A stretch of 64,000 nucleotides of DNA, from the NCBI GenBank assembly GCA_934202005.1, contig CAKPXP010000001.1, positions 372,001 to 436,000 on the forward strand, written 5' to 3'. How positions within the stretch are numbered: position 1 is the stretch's first letter; the number at the start of each line of letters is the position of its first letter. Shown piece by piece: positions 48,592 to 58,980 of this stretch. The notes under the pieces were generated by a model. The model saw only the letters and a list, made by a program, of their open reading frames with translations, made no database searches and was not told the origin of the DNA. The position numbers and the translations under genes were made by a program. The DNA is from an uncultured Selenomonas sp. (lineage in GTDB: Bacteria > Bacillota > Negativicutes > Selenomonadales > Selenomonadaceae).

Positions 48592-50217
48592 TTGTCAGAA
48601 TTACAAGAAGAACTTCGCCGGGAAATCGAGAAGCGACGTACCTTCGCGATTATTTCTCATCCGGACGCCGGTAAGACGACGCTCACGGAGAAACTCCTGC
48701 TCTATGGCGGCGCAATCCATCTCGCGGGCTCCATCAAGTCGCGCAAGACGCAGCGTCATGCGGTGTCTGACTGGATGGAGATCGAGAAGCAGCGCGGTAT
48801 CTCGGTCACGAGTTCGGTGCTCCAGTTTGATTATGACGGCTGTCGGATCAACATCCTCGATACGCCGGGCCATCAGGATTTCAGTGAGGATACGTATCGT
48901 ACGCTCATGGCCGTTGACAGTGCGGTCATGGTCATCGACGTCGCGAAGGGCGTCGAGGCGCAGACGAAGAAGCTCTTCAAAGTCTGCAGTGAGCGCGGCA
49001 TTCCGATTTTCACGTTCGTGAACAAGCTCGACCATTACGGCAAGGCGCCCATTGATATCATGGATGAGATCGAGAATGTGCTCGGTATCCGTTCCTATCC
49101 GATGAATTGGCCGATTGGCCAGGATGGCCAATATCTCGGTGTCTATGACCGCCGCAACAAAAAGGTGCTGCTTTTCGCGGCTGATACGAGCCACGGGCAG
49201 CAGGCGCGCATCGCTGATGTTTATGAACCGGATGACCCAGCGGTCGTCGCGCGCATCGGCGAGGAGAATTTCCAAGCGCTCAAGGATGATATCGATTTGC
49301 TCGACGAGGCCGGTGAGCCGTTCGATATGGAGAAGGTCAATGCGGGTGAGCTCACGCCGATGTTCTTCGGCTCGGCTATGACGAATTTCGGCGTGCAGGA
49401 CTTCCTCGAAGGGTATATCCGCATGGCACCGACGCCGCAGCCGCGTCCGTCGAGCGACGGGCTCATCGCGCCGGATGACGAGAAATTTTCCGGCTTCGTA
49501 TTCAAGATCCAGGCGAACATGAACCCGGCGCACCGTGACCGCCTTGCGTTCATCCGCATCTGTTCCGGGAAATTCGAGCGAAACATGAGTGTCTGGCACG
49601 AGCGTTCGGATAAACTCATCAAGCTCGCGCAGCCGCAGCAGTTCCTCGCGCAGGATCGGCAGATCATCGATACGGCGTATCCGGGCGATATCGTCGGACT
49701 TTTCGATCCGGGCATCTTCGGCATCGGGGATACGATCTGCGATGAGCACCATAAGTTCAAGTATGCGGATTTCCCTGTGTTCCCGCCCGAAAAGTTCGCG
49801 CGCGTGCAGGCGAAGGATACGATGAAGCGCAAGCAGTTCGTCAAGGGAATGGAGCAGCTCACGCAGGAGGGCGCCATCCAGCTCTTCCAGCAGGCCGGCG
49901 CGGGCATGGAGTCGTATATCGTCGGTACGGTCGGCACGCTGCAGTTCGAGGTGCTCGAATACCGTCTGAAAAACGAATACAATGTCGATATCATCATGCA
50001 GATGCAGCCCTATGAGGTCGCGCGCTGGCTGGCCTTCGAGGATGGCCGCGAGGTAACGCCCGCGAGCCTCAAAGGCGCGGATCGCGGCATGTTCGTCTAC
50101 GATCGGCACCAGAATCCCGTGCTGCTCGTAAACAATGAATGGGCGCTCGGCTGGATTACGGATAATAATCCTGATCTTTTGCTGAACCACGTGCCGTTTG
50201 ACAAAAAAGAGGCCTGA
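48592..50217 (+). CDS. prfC: Peptide chain release factor 3
   Basis: This 541-residue translational GTPase has the P-loop SHPDAGKTTL, the G2 segment QRGISVTSS, DTPGHQDFSEDTYRTL and VNKLDHYG (NKxD). The C-terminal RF3 domain ends with NNPDLLLNHVPFD. RF3 recycles RF1/RF2 after termination. The TTG start at 48592 lies eight bases after GGAGG; the in-frame upstream GTG/ATG overlaps the ribosome site. Confidence 0.94.
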   Translation: MSELQEELRREIEKRRTFAIISHPDAGKTTLTEKLLLYGGAIHLAGSIKSRKTQRHAVSDWMEIEKQRGISVTSSVLQFDYDGCRINILDTPGHQDFSEDTYRTLMAVDSAVMVIDVAKGVEAQTKKLFKVCSERGIPIFTFVNKLDHYGKAPIDIMDEIENVLGIRSYPMNWPIGQDGQYLGVYDRRNKKVLLFAADTSHGQQARIADVYEPDDPAVVARIGEENFQALKDDIDLLDEAGEPFDMEKVNAGELTPMFFGSAMTNFGVQDFLEGYIRMAPTPQPRPSSDGLIAPDDEKFSGFVFKIQANMNPAHRDRLAFIRICSGKFERNMSVWHERSDKLIKLAQPQQFLAQDRQIIDTAYPGDIVGLFDPGIFGIGDTICDEHHKFKYADFPVFPPEKFARVQAKDTMKRKQFVKGMEQLTQEGAIQLFQQAGAGMESYIVGTVGTLQFEVLEYRLKNEYNVDIIMQMQPYEVARWLAFEDGREVTPASLKGADRGMFVYDRHQNPVLLVNNEWALGWITDNNPDLLLNHVPFDKKEA

Positions 50218-50378
50218 TTGCTTGCCTTTTCGATGTTGTCATGCGGGATGCAGTGCAGTTGAATAGATATAGGGGCATATTGCGATGAGTAATCTCTGAC
50301 GCTTCTCCTCGAAGAAGGAAAGAGATAAGTGGACAGCGTATTATTATAGTGATACATAAATTGTTCGGGGGTGTTTTT

Positions 50379-51254
50379 TTGATACGCAAGGGGATTATTT
50401 TAGCCGGCGGCTCCGGAACGCGGCTCTATCCGCTCACCAAGGTAGTTTCCAAGCAACTGATGCCGGTGTATGATAAGCCGATGATTTATTATCCACTTTC
50501 GACGCTCATGCTGGCGGGAATCCAGGAAATCCTCATCATCACGACACCGAAGGATCAATCGCTTTTCTCCGCGTTGCTCGGTGATGGGAGCCAGCTCGGG
50601 ATTTCTATCCAGTACGCCGTGCAGCCGAGTCCTGATGGTTTGGCGCAGGCATTCTTGATTGGCGAGGACTTTATCGGCGGCGAAGGTTGCGCGCTGGTGC
50701 TCGGCGATAATATTTTTTACGGTTCAGATTTGGCGCAGGCGATGCAGCGTGCGGCATCCCATGATGACGGTGCAACGGTTTTTGCCTATTATGTGAGCGA
50801 TCCGGAGCGTTACGGCGTTGTGGAGTTTGATGCCTCGGGACGGGCATTGAGCCTTGAGGAGAAGCCGTCTGTACCGAAGTCGAACTACGCGGTGACAGGA
50901 CTCTATTTCTATGACAGCGATATCGTGGACATTGCGAAGTCCATCCGCCCCTCTGCGCGCGGCGAGCTTGAAATCACCGATGTCAACAAGCGCTATCTTG
51001 AGGCGAAAAAACTTCGTGTTGAGAAGATGCGGCGCGGCTATGCGTGGCTCGATACGGGAACACATGAGTCGCTGCTGGCGGCGGCGAGCTTTGTCGGCAC
51101 CATCCAGGCGCGTCAGGGCCTCAAGATCGCCTGCATCGAGGAGATCGCCTACCGCATGGGGCGTATCGACCGCGCACAGCTAGAGCGCCTGGCGGAGCCG
51201 CTCAAGAAAAATGAGTACGGCAAGTACCTGCTGCAGCTCGCAAATGAAAAATAA
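50379..51254 (+). CDS. rfbA: Glucose-1-phosphate thymidylyltransferase
   Basis: This 291-residue nucleotidyltransferase has [36 protein letters not shown] and VLGDNIFYG. It makes dTDP-glucose for O-antigen or other surface sugars. The TTG start at 50379 follows CGGGGGTG and gives the usual length. rfbB follows after 20 bases; rfbC and rfbD are not in the window. Confidence 0.94.
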   Translation: MIRKGIILAGGSGTRLYPLTKVVSKQLMPVYDKPMIYYPLSTLMLAGIQEILIITTPKDQSLFSALLGDGSQLGISIQYAVQPSPDGLAQAFLIGEDFIGGEGCALVLGDNIFYGSDLAQAMQRAASHDDGATVFAYYVSDPERYGVVEFDASGRALSLEEKPSVPKSNYAVTGLYFYDSDIVDIAKSIRPSARGELEITDVNKRYLEAKKLRVEKMRRGYAWLDTGTHESLLAAASFVGTIQARQGLKIACIEEIAYRMGRIDRAQLERLAEPLKKNEYGKYLLQLANEK

Positions 51255-51274
51255 CAGAGAAGGATGGTATCTAT

Positions 51275-52318
51275 ATGAATATTATCGTGACCGGCGGTGC
51301 CGGATTCATTGGCAGTAATTTCGTCTACTATGAGCTCAAGAAGCATCCGGAGGATCGGATCATCTGCATCGATAAGCTCACGTATGCAGGGAATCTCGAG
51401 ACGCTTGAAGCGGCGCTCAAAAAGGATAAATTCAAGTTCATCCGCGCCGATATTGCTGACCGCAGGGCCATCTACCGCATCTTCGAGACAGAGAGGCCGG
51501 ATATTGTCGTCAATTTCGCCGCGGAAAGTCATGTCGATCGATCCATCGAGAATCCGGAAGTTTTTCTCCAGACGAATATCATCGGCACGAGCGTCCTGCT
51601 CGATGCCTGCCGCAAGTACAGTATCGATCGGTTCCATCAGGTGTCGACGGACGAGGTTTACGGCGATTTGCCGCTCGACCGTCCAGACATCTTCTTTACG
51701 GAGGAGACGCCGCTCCATACGTCGAGCCCGTACTCCGCTTCCAAAGCGTCGGCGGATCTGCTCGTGCAGGCGTATCACCGCACCTACAAGGTGCCGGTGA
51801 CGATTTCCCGCTGCTCGAACAACTACGGCCCGTTCCATTTCCCGGAGAAGCTCATTCCGCTCATGATCATCAACGCGCTCTCTGATAAGGAACTGCCGGT
51901 CTACGGGACAGGCGAGAATGTGCGCGACTGGCTCTACGTGAAGGATCACTGCGCTGCAATCGATCTGATCATCCGCAAGGGACGTGTCGGCGAGGTGTAT
52001 AATATCGGCGGGCACAACGAGCGCCGCAATATCGATGTGGTGAAGACCATCCTCAAAGAGCTCGGCAAGCCGGAAAGCTTGATCGCACACGTTGCTGACC
52101 GCAAGGGGCATGACCGCCGCTATGCCATCGATCCGACGAAAATCCATGAGGAATTGGGCTGGGAGCCGACGACGAAGTTCGAGGACGGCATCAAGCTGAC
52201 CATCAAGTGGTATCTTGAGCATCGCGACTGGTGGATGGGCATCATTTCCGGCGATTACCAGACATACTATGAGCGCATGTATGACCAGCGCGCAAAGATG
52301 GAGTATGCAAAAATCTGA
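51275..52318 (+). CDS. rfbB: dTDP-glucose 4,6-dehydratase
   Basis: This 347-residue SDR enzyme has the NAD motif VTGGAGFIGSN, the catalytic YSASKA (Tyr-x3-Lys), VSTDEVYGDLP and NNYGPFHFPEKLIPLM. It makes dTDP-4-keto-6-deoxyglucose, the branch point to rhamnose. AGAAGGATGGTATCT precedes the ATG. It is cotranscribed with rfbA. Confidence 0.94.
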   Translation: MNIIVTGGAGFIGSNFVYYELKKHPEDRIICIDKLTYAGNLETLEAALKKDKFKFIRADIADRRAIYRIFETERPDIVVNFAAESHVDRSIENPEVFLQTNIIGTSVLLDACRKYSIDRFHQVSTDEVYGDLPLDRPDIFFTEETPLHTSSPYSASKASADLLVQAYHRTYKVPVTISRCSNNYGPFHFPEKLIPLMIINALSDKELPVYGTGENVRDWLYVKDHCAAIDLIIRKGRVGEVYNIGGHNERRNIDVVKTILKELGKPESLIAHVADRKGHDRRYAIDPTKIHEELGWEPTTKFEDGIKLTIKWYLEHRDWWMGIISGDYQTYYERMYDQRAKMEYAKI

Positions 52319-52328
52319 GGTGGAAGAA

Positions 52329-52673
52329 ATGGAAGAAAAGCAAATCCCTGCAGAGCGGTTGCGTGATGATGTGACGTGCAGGAAAGTTGCGGTCTGGCTC
52401 TGCGATCATTCATTGAAGAATGTCTCATATTATGTGCAGGAATGCTATGAGGAGCTCAAGGAATATGCAGCCGGTGCCCTGCCAGTGCGCATGCTCCAGG
52501 GCATACAAGAGGGGCGGCAGAATGCGTCTATCGGCAAGGAACAGGCGAGGGAATTGCTCGATGGCGAAATCGCCGAGGCGTGCCGCCAGATCGACCTCTG
52601 GGAAGCGCAGCCTGGGGATACGAATGCCAGGTTCTTCCGCATGAAATATCAGCAGGTGAATTGGGACGCATGA
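52329..52673 (+). CDS. Hypothetical protein (114 aa)
   Basis: MEEKQIPAERLRDDVTCRKV continues with helical, charged sequence (YYVQECYEELKEYAAGALPV, then ELLDGEIAEACRQIDLWE). No domain or membrane segment is visible. GAGGTGGAAGAA precedes the ATG, ten bases after rfbB. Its stop overlaps the next gene as ATGA, so it is part of the rfbAB operon. Confidence 0.65.
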   Translation: MEEKQIPAERLRDDVTCRKVAVWLCDHSLKNVSYYVQECYEELKEYAAGALPVRMLQGIQEGRQNASIGKEQARELLDGEIAEACRQIDLWEAQPGDTNARFFRMKYQQVNWDA

Positions 52674-54154
52674 AAGATCGCAGGAGAAATAAGAAGAGGA
52701 TTGCTCTCTTTCATTTGTTGTTCGTTTTTGCGTTATTGCTCGGCAGTTGTCTGCCGGGCATTTTCGCGTGTGCCGCTGCGCATGCAAAGCAGGCAGCGCC
52801 GGATGCCGTGCCGCTGCGCGGTGTGGTCGAGGGCTTTTACGGTACGCCCTGGACACAGCAGGAACGGCTTGATATGCTCTCGTTTTGCGGTCGTGTGGGA
52901 TTCAACGCTTATATCTATGCACCGAAGGACGATGCCTATCATCGGAGTCAGTGGCGCCTGCCGTATCCGCCGCAAAAGCTCACCGAGCTTGCAGCGCTCG
53001 TAAAGGCGGCGAAGGCGGCACGGGTGCGTTTCATTTTCGCTGTTTCGCCAGGCATGGATCTCTTCTATCGCGGGCATGCCGGGGAGGAAGACCAAGCGGC
53101 TATGTTGGCGAAGTGTGAGGCGCTTTACGGCGTGGGTGTGCGTGATTTCGCCATTTTCTTCGATGATATCGAGCAGAAGGATGGGCCGGGGCAGGCGGCA
53201 TTCCTCAACGCAGTCGCTGCGCGGCTGCGGGCGCGCCATCATGATATCGGTGCGGTCCTCACGGTGCCGACGGAGTACTTCCGCGCGGATATGGTTGATG
53301 CAGCGGGGGTGGTCAAACCGTATACCGCCTCGTTTTCCAAGTTGCTGTCACCGGATATCCTCGTGCTTTATACAGGAGAAGGCGTCGTGAAGGGAAACCT
53401 TACGGCGGAGGAGTACCAGGCGGCAGAGGGGATTTACGGCAGGCCGCTCGGCATCTGGTGGAATTATCCTGTCACGGATTACAAGGAAACGAATCTGGCG
53501 CTCGGTCCCGTGGAGAATCTGCCGCTCAGGGGGGTGCCAGCCGTTTTTTTCAATCCCATGAGGCATGAGCAGATGTCGCGCATTTCGCTGGCGACAGCGG
53601 CGTCCTTGGCGAATCATCCATCCCATTACGAGCCGCAGACGGCGTGGCAGGAGGCCATAGAGCGTCAGTACGGCAGTCTTGCGCCCGCGATGATGACGGT
53701 TGCGGAACACGCGCAGCATTTGGAGACGAGCTGGGCTGACATTGGACGCAGCGATGCGCCGGCTCTGCGACAGGAGATGGATGCGCTTTGGCAGAGTTAT
53801 CCGCGCGGTGTCTTGCTTCGCCTTCGCGTACAGCGCCTCGATGACAGGCTGGCACAGATAGAGATGGCCACAGAGAAGCTGCTGCTGGAACTTCCCGGCA
53901 CGCAGCTCGCAGAATGTCGGCCGCAGCTTTTGCAGCTGCAGCGTATTGTGCGGGCTGATCGCTTGGGCCTTACCCTTTTGGCTGCACGCAGGAACGGTAA
54001 GATGACCGCCGCGCAGCAAACGTCGTTCCTCGCCGCGCGGCAGGCAGTCATTGCGCATGATGGGGAAGCGCGCATCTCGGAAAAGACGGCGCGCGCTTTC
54101 CTCGATGAATTGACGGATCATCTCGGTCTCGTGAATGAGACGGTGGGAAATTGA
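52670..54154 (+). CDS. Exported GH84-type beta-N-acetylglucosaminidase (NAGidase/OGA-like)
   Basis: This 494-residue protein starts with a basic, hydrophobic signal (KKRIALFHLLFVFALLLG, with a possible lipobox LLGSC). The GH84 catalytic domain begins LRGVVEGFYGTPWT and has NAYIYAPKDDAYHRSQWR and the catalytic Asp pair in IFFDDIEQKDG (Asp165, Asp166). Its substrate is probably a GlcNAc-containing glycan outside the cell. It follows rfbAB and a small gene with coupled starts, so it may act on host or own surface glycans. Confidence 0.87.
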   Translation: MKDRRRNKKRIALFHLLFVFALLLGSCLPGIFACAAAHAKQAAPDAVPLRGVVEGFYGTPWTQQERLDMLSFCGRVGFNAYIYAPKDDAYHRSQWRLPYPPQKLTELAALVKAAKAARVRFIFAVSPGMDLFYRGHAGEEDQAAMLAKCEALYGVGVRDFAIFFDDIEQKDGPGQAAFLNAVAARLRARHHDIGAVLTVPTEYFRADMVDAAGVVKPYTASFSKLLSPDILVLYTGEGVVKGNLTAEEYQAAEGIYGRPLGIWWNYPVTDYKETNLALGPVENLPLRGVPAVFFNPMRHEQMSRISLATAASLANHPSHYEPQTAWQEAIERQYGSLAPAMMTVAEHAQHLETSWADIGRSDAPALRQEMDALWQSYPRGVLLRLRVQRLDDRLAQIEMATEKLLLELPGTQLAECRPQLLQLQRIVRADRLGLTLLAARRNGKMTAAQQTSFLAARQAVIAHDGEARISEKTARAFLDELTDHLGLVNETVGN

Positions 54155-54184
54155 CGTTCGCGTCATGTTCTAGAGGAGATCTTT

Positions 54185-55627
54185 ATGCTGACGTATTCGT
54201 TTGACAAGCTTGGCAAGATGCCGCTCTATGAATATCTCTATCGCTGCATTCGCAAGGATATAGAGGAGGGACGCCTGCAGGTCGGTGAAAAACTGCCCTC
54301 GAAGCGGGCACTGGCCCGTCAGTTAGGCATCAGTACCATCACGGTGGAAGGAGCGTACGGGCAGCTGACGGCAGAGGGGTATTGCAAATCTCAGCCGAAG
54401 CGCGGGTTCTATGTGACGGAGGCTGCGCGCGTCATACAGAAGGAGCAGGCGGCAGCGGCTAGGTCTGCGCCGTCAGAGAAACTTGTCGCCGCGCTGGCCG
54501 ATACTGCGCCGCCTGCCTATTTCGTCGACTTTGCCGAGGGCGGCATCAATGCCGAGAACTTCCCCTTTACGACGTGGACGAAACTCCTGCGCCAGGTTGT
54601 TGCAGAGGATGCGGCCGCACTGATCGAGCGCTCCCCGGGTTTTGGTGTCTATCGCCTGCGAGCAGCGATTGCCTCGCACCTTGCGCATTTCCGCGGGCTC
54701 AAGGTAGCGCCGGATCAGATCGTCATAGGCGCAGGGACGGAGTATCTATACGGCCTGCTCGTGCAGTTCTTTGGGAGAGAGAAATGTTTCTGCGTGGAGA
54801 ATCCTGGGTACGGGCGCATCCGCAGGATTTATGAGAGCTGCGGTGCTCGCTGCGTATTGACGGGGCTTGATGATGCGGGCGTCAGACCGGACGAGCTTTG
54901 CGCGAAAGAGGCGCAGATTCTCCATATCAGCCCGTCTCATCATTTTCCTACCGGCATCATCATGCCGGTTAGTCGCCGCTATGAGCTGCTCGGTTGGGCG
55001 GCGGCTTCCTCGGACCGCTATATCATCGAGGATGATTATGATAGCGAGTTTCGTCTCACAGGACGCCCGATTCCCACATTGATGGGAATTGATGTCGAGG
55101 GTCGCGTCATTTATATGAATACCTTTTCCAAGAGCCTGACGCCTACCATCCGTATCAGCTACCTTGTCCTGCCGCAACGTCTGGTAGCGCCTTTCGCGGC
55201 GCGGCTGAATTTTTACAGTTGCACGGTTTCCAATTTTGAGCAGTATACGCTCGCACGCTTCATCGAGAGCGGGGCGTTTGAGAAGCATATCAACCGCATG
55301 CGGACGCTCTACCGCAAGCGGCGGGAGCGACTGCTTTCCCTGCTGCGCAGGAGCCGTTTTGCACAGCGTATGGAAATCATCGAGCACGGCTCGGGCCTGC
55401 ATTTCCTCGTGAGATTCCATCATGCGGGCAGTGACGAAACGATTGCAAAACGCCTCGCTGCGCAGGGCATCCATATGCGGTCGCTTTCGAGTTACTATAC
55501 GATGCCGGAGCTGGCCGCAAAAGAAAAAATCTCCGACCTGCAGCACCTCTTCGTGCTCGATTACTCGAGCGTTGAAGAAGCGCGCATGCCGGAGGCCGTG
55601 CGCCGCATAGAGCGTCTTTTCACTTGA
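54185..55627 (+). CDS. MocR-type regulator (GntR helix-turn-helix plus aminotransferase domain)
   Basis: This 480-residue protein has a GntR winged helix (LQVGEKLPSKRALARQLGIS) and a class I aminotransferase-like domain with PLP Lys316 in NTFSKSLTPTIRISY and IIEDDYDSEFR. MocR proteins such as PdxR and GabR sense PLP or amino-acid adducts. The neighbouring genes do not reveal the target. The ATG follows AGAGGAGATCTTT. Its end overlaps the convergent lptA-like gene by eight bases. Confidence 0.9.
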   Translation: MLTYSFDKLGKMPLYEYLYRCIRKDIEEGRLQVGEKLPSKRALARQLGISTITVEGAYGQLTAEGYCKSQPKRGFYVTEAARVIQKEQAAAARSAPSEKLVAALADTAPPAYFVDFAEGGINAENFPFTTWTKLLRQVVAEDAAALIERSPGFGVYRLRAAIASHLAHFRGLKVAPDQIVIGAGTEYLYGLLVQFFGREKCFCVENPGYGRIRRIYESCGARCVLTGLDDAGVRPDELCAKEAQILHISPSHHFPTGIIMPVSRRYELLGWAAASSDRYIIEDDYDSEFRLTGRPIPTLMGIDVEGRVIYMNTFSKSLTPTIRISYLVLPQRLVAPFAARLNFYSCTVSNFEQYTLARFIESGAFEKHINRMRTLYRKRRERLLSLLRRSRFAQRMEIIEHGSGLHFLVRFHHAGSDETIAKRLAAQGIHMRSLSSYYTMPELAAKEKISDLQHLFVLDYSSVEEARMPEAVRRIERLFT

Positions 55628-56117
55628 TTCTGTTTTCTTCCATGTCGTAGGTTAATGTTTCCGCAACTGATTCTTTCCCTTTTTCGATACAGACGACGTG
55701 TCCATAGAACGTCACCGTGTGCTCGTTCCAGTTGCAGCTCGCGCTTTCCGCGCGGATGATGAGGCCGGGGTGTTGCAACGCGACACGGCCAAAGAGCACG
55801 GCGGCTGGCGTGAAGCCTTCGAGGCAGACGGCATCCGCTGTGAAATAGATGTCATCGCCGACATGCATTTGCACGTTGCCTTGGCCCCAGATCTCAAGTT
55901 CCGTTGCGCTGACCTGCGCGTCATCCATCTGTGTGATGCGGTTGTCGAAGATGACTGTGACATGGCCCGTGAGATGGTATCGGCCAGTATTTTCGTCAAA
56001 TGTGGTGGTATCGGCGCTGACCGTTGGCTTTTGCGGCGCCGATATGGCTGCGGCAGGAGGAATGAGCAGGAAAAGCAGAGACAGGAACATCAATAAGAAG
56101 TGGCGCGAGTGTTGCAT
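55620..56117 (-). CDS. LptA/OstA-like periplasmic protein
   Basis: This 165-residue protein has a signal peptide (RHFLLMFLSLLFLLIPPAAA) and OstA-type repeats (ADTTTFDENTGRYHLTGHVT, then VFYGHVVCIEKG-like strands). LptA proteins bridge lipopolysaccharide transport across the periplasm, so the gene supports a diderm envelope. The ribosome site is weak (AAAGGAGGATGACCGCTT). It is monocistronic here, outside an lptBC cluster. Confidence 0.78.
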   Translation of the reverse strand: MQHSRHFLLMFLSLLFLLIPPAAAISAPQKPTVSADTTTFDENTGRYHLTGHVTVIFDNRITQMDDAQVSATELEIWGQGNVQMHVGDDIYFTADAVCLEGFTPAAVLFGRVALQHPGLIIRAESASCNWNEHTVTFYGHVVCIEKGKESVAETLTYDMEENRIK

Positions 56118-56401
56118 AAGCGGTCATCCTCCTTTGTGAAGTATCATACATTCGAGTTGCATGGTTCTTTCAAGGTCAATGTATATTATATCACGTTTGA
56201 TTTAGGAAAGGCTTTAGGGCTTTTGCAGTCATGCGGGAACTTTTACTGGAAACCTGATAGCTTGCATGATATAATTCAAAGGTCGGGGACTGGGAGGACA
56301 GGGGTTATGGAGTTCATTCATCCTATGATTGCTCAGTGATCTTATATAAGGTTCTCGTTATTTTGCAAATTTCAGGCTAGGAGCCTGCGCGATACAGGGC
56401 G

Positions 56402-58102
56402 GTGTTTTTCATCAATACACAAGAGTCACTTGAACAGAAATCGAGCAAGGGCGAATCGTTCCTGAAGGGAACGTTCATCCTCACGATTGCCGGTTTTGTC
56501 GTCAAGGTTATCGGTTCCTTGAATTGGATTTTTGTTTCGCGTATTCTGGGCGGCGAAGGCATCGGCCTTTACCAGATGGCGTTTCCTATTTATTTTCTCG
56601 CGATGACGGTTTCCCAGGCCGGCGTGCCGGTAGCGATTTCCATCATTACAGCGGAGCGTGTGGCGCTTAAGGATATCTGGGGGGCTAAGCGGGTCTTCCG
56701 CATTTCGATGACCTTCATGTTGCTTACGGGTATCATTTTTTCCGTGCTGACCTTTTTTGCGGCAGATTGGCTGATTGATTTCCATTTCATCCGCGATGCG
56801 CGCGCGAAGATGGCAGTACAGGTGCTGGCGCCGACGGTCTTCTTCGTGACGCTGCTGGCGAGTTCCCGCGGCTATCTGCAGGGGTGGCAGCGGATGACGC
56901 CGACGGCTGTTTCCCAGATTGTCGAGCAGATTTTCCGCGTGGTCACGATGATCCTGCTCGCCGATCTCCTGCTGCCGTGGGGACTTGATTACGCGGCAGC
57001 GGGCGCATCGCTCGGTGCGCTCGCGGGAGCGGTGACGGGACTCATCGTCCTCGTTTACTTCCATTGGAAGCTCGATCGCGATATCGAGCGTGACTACGGA
57101 AAGGAGCTTGCGCCGCCGCCTGGGCAGGGGCAGGAGTCGGCCGCGAAGATCATGAAACGCATCTTCATGCTCTCTCTGCCGGTTTCCGCCTCCAGCCTCA
57201 TGTTGCCAGTCGTCTCGAACCTCGACCTCATGATTGTGCCACAGCGCTTGGAGGTCGCCGGGTACAGCGTTAATGAGGCGACGGAGCTGTTCGGCTATCT
57301 CACGGGCATGGCGGTGCCGCTGGTTAATCTCTCGACCATCCTCACGGCCTCCATGGCCATGAGCATCGTGCCGATCATCTCTGAGGCGCGTGCGCTCAAG
57401 CAGATGGGACGTGTCTACACGCAGACGGCAGCGTCTGTCCGCATTTCCAATTTCGTCTGCTTCCCTGCCTTTGTGGTCGTCTTTGTCCTCGCGACACCGA
57501 TTGCTTCTTTGATATATAATGCACCCGGCGCGGGACCGGCGGTGATGATTTCAGCGTTTTCGATTGTCCTGCTCGGCTTGCATCAGGTATCGACAGCTAT
57601 TCTCCAGGGACTTGGTCATCCGACGATTCCGATGGTGAATATGATCTTGGCTGCAGCGGCGAAGGTTTTCCTGAATTGGAACCTCACGGCGATTCCCTGG
57701 CTGGGCATCATGGGTTCCGCCTGGGCTACAGCGGCTGATATGGGCGTCGCGGCAATCATCAACCTCTTTTTTATTTACAAGTTTATCGGGTACCGTATGG
57801 AGGTGCCGCAGCTGATCAAGACAATCGCCTCGTCTGCGGTAATGGCCGTGGCGGTCAAGGGGTTCTATGATTTCACCTTGAGCTGGTGGGGCATTGGCGC
57901 TGTTTCGACGTTCGGGGCTGTATTCTTCGGCTGCTTTGTCTATATTTTCGTGATGATTCTCATCGGCGGCATTCTGGAGGAGGATATGCAGCGGATTCCT
58001 ATGATCGGTCGCTACAGCATCCGTTTTTTGCGCGCCATCGGCGTGTTCAAGGTGAAAAAAGATACAGCAGCGGATGCGGCACAGGAGGATGTAAAAAAAT
58101 GA
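56402..58102 (+). CDS. MVF/SpoVB-like polysaccharide flippase
   Basis: This 566-residue membrane protein has about 14 helices. KGTFILTIAGFVVKVIGSLN and SRILGGEGIGLYQMAFPIYF are the usual start of the MurJ/SpoVB/RfbX superfamily. It probably flips a lipid-linked sugar. The start is uncertain: GTG 56402 has only a weak ribosome site, and TTG at 56429 is an alternative. The stop overlaps the lipid kinase ATG. Confidence 0.85.
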   Translation: MFFINTQESLEQKSSKGESFLKGTFILTIAGFVVKVIGSLNWIFVSRILGGEGIGLYQMAFPIYFLAMTVSQAGVPVAISIITAERVALKDIWGAKRVFRISMTFMLLTGIIFSVLTFFAADWLIDFHFIRDARAKMAVQVLAPTVFFVTLLASSRGYLQGWQRMTPTAVSQIVEQIFRVVTMILLADLLLPWGLDYAAAGASLGALAGAVTGLIVLVYFHWKLDRDIERDYGKELAPPPGQGQESAAKIMKRIFMLSLPVSASSLMLPVVSNLDLMIVPQRLEVAGYSVNEATELFGYLTGMAVPLVNLSTILTASMAMSIVPIISEARALKQMGRVYTQTAASVRISNFVCFPAFVVVFVLATPIASLIYNAPGAGPAVMISAFSIVLLGLHQVSTAILQGLGHPTIPMVNMILAAAAKVFLNWNLTAIPWLGIMGSAWATAADMGVAAIINLFFIYKFIGYRMEVPQLIKTIASSAVMAVAVKGFYDFTLSWWGIGAVSTFGAVFFGCFVYIFVMILIGGILEEDMQRIPMIGRYSIRFLRAIGVFKVKKDTAADAAQEDVKK

Positions 58103-58980
58103 AACGTCTTGTTCTCGCTTATAATCCTGTGTCTGGGCATGCGGCGTTCAAGCGGAAACTAGACTGGATCATCAAGGAATTTCAGAAGCGCAACTGCATG
58201 GTGATTCCATATCGCACGCTTAGGCATAACCACCATTTTCATGAGTTTGTCCGTGAGGCCGCGCCGGATGGCATTATCGCGGCCGGCGGTGATGGCACGG
58301 TGCATGAGATTGTGAATCTCGTGATGCAACACGGGATTTCTCTGCCTATCGGCATCATTGGCAGCGGCACGTCGAATGACTTCGCGACGTATCTGCACAT
58401 CAATGACGATTTCGATGCGTATTTCGATGCCATCGCCGCAGGCAGCACGCGCGCGGTCGACCTCGGGCGCGTGGGGGAGGAATATTTTATCAATGTTGCA
58501 AGTGCTGGGATGATGACGGGCATTGCGCATGAGGTGCCCTCACGTCTCAAGAATGCGTTGGGAAAATTCGCGTATTATTTGCGCGGCATCGGCGAGCTGC
58601 CCAAGATGCGTGCCATGCAGTTCCATGTGAAAGCAGATGGCAGGGAATATGTCTTCGACGGCTATCTTTTCGTCATCGTCAACAGTGCGACAGTAGCGAG
58701 CCTGCATGATGTTGCCCCCTGCGCTGCTATTGATGATGGAAAGCTGGATTTTCTGGCCATCCGCAAAGGGAATGTACCACAGCTTATGCGCGTGGGTACC
58801 GAGTTGCTATCCGGTCATTCTGTGCTGGAGAATCCGCACATACTGCATATCCAGGCGAGCAGCTTCGAGGTGACATCGGATGCGCCGCTGGTAAGCGATC
58901 TCGACGGTGAGGCAGGGCCGGCACTGCCGCTCAAAGTAGAGACAGTGCCGCGGGCTGTGCAGGTTTTCTGCTTTACCTAA
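58099..58980 (+). CDS. YegS/DgkB-type lipid kinase
   Basis: This 293-residue protein has the diacylglycerol kinase motif GIIAAGGDGTVHEIVN and GIIGSGTSNDFATYL. It phosphorylates diacylglycerol or a similar lipid to recycle it. AGGAGGATG lies upstream and the ATG overlaps the flippase stop, so the two are coupled. The end overlaps the convergent tmcAL gene by eight bases. Confidence 0.9.
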   Translation: MKRLVLAYNPVSGHAAFKRKLDWIIKEFQKRNCMVIPYRTLRHNHHFHEFVREAAPDGIIAAGGDGTVHEIVNLVMQHGISLPIGIIGSGTSNDFATYLHINDDFDAYFDAIAAGSTRAVDLGRVGEEYFINVASAGMMTGIAHEVPSRLKNALGKFAYYLRGIGELPKMRAMQFHVKADGREYVFDGYLFVIVNSATVASLHDVAPCAAIDDGKLDFLAIRKGNVPQLMRVGTELLSGHSVLENPHILHIQASSFEVTSDAPLVSDLDGEAGPALPLKVETVPRAVQVFCFT

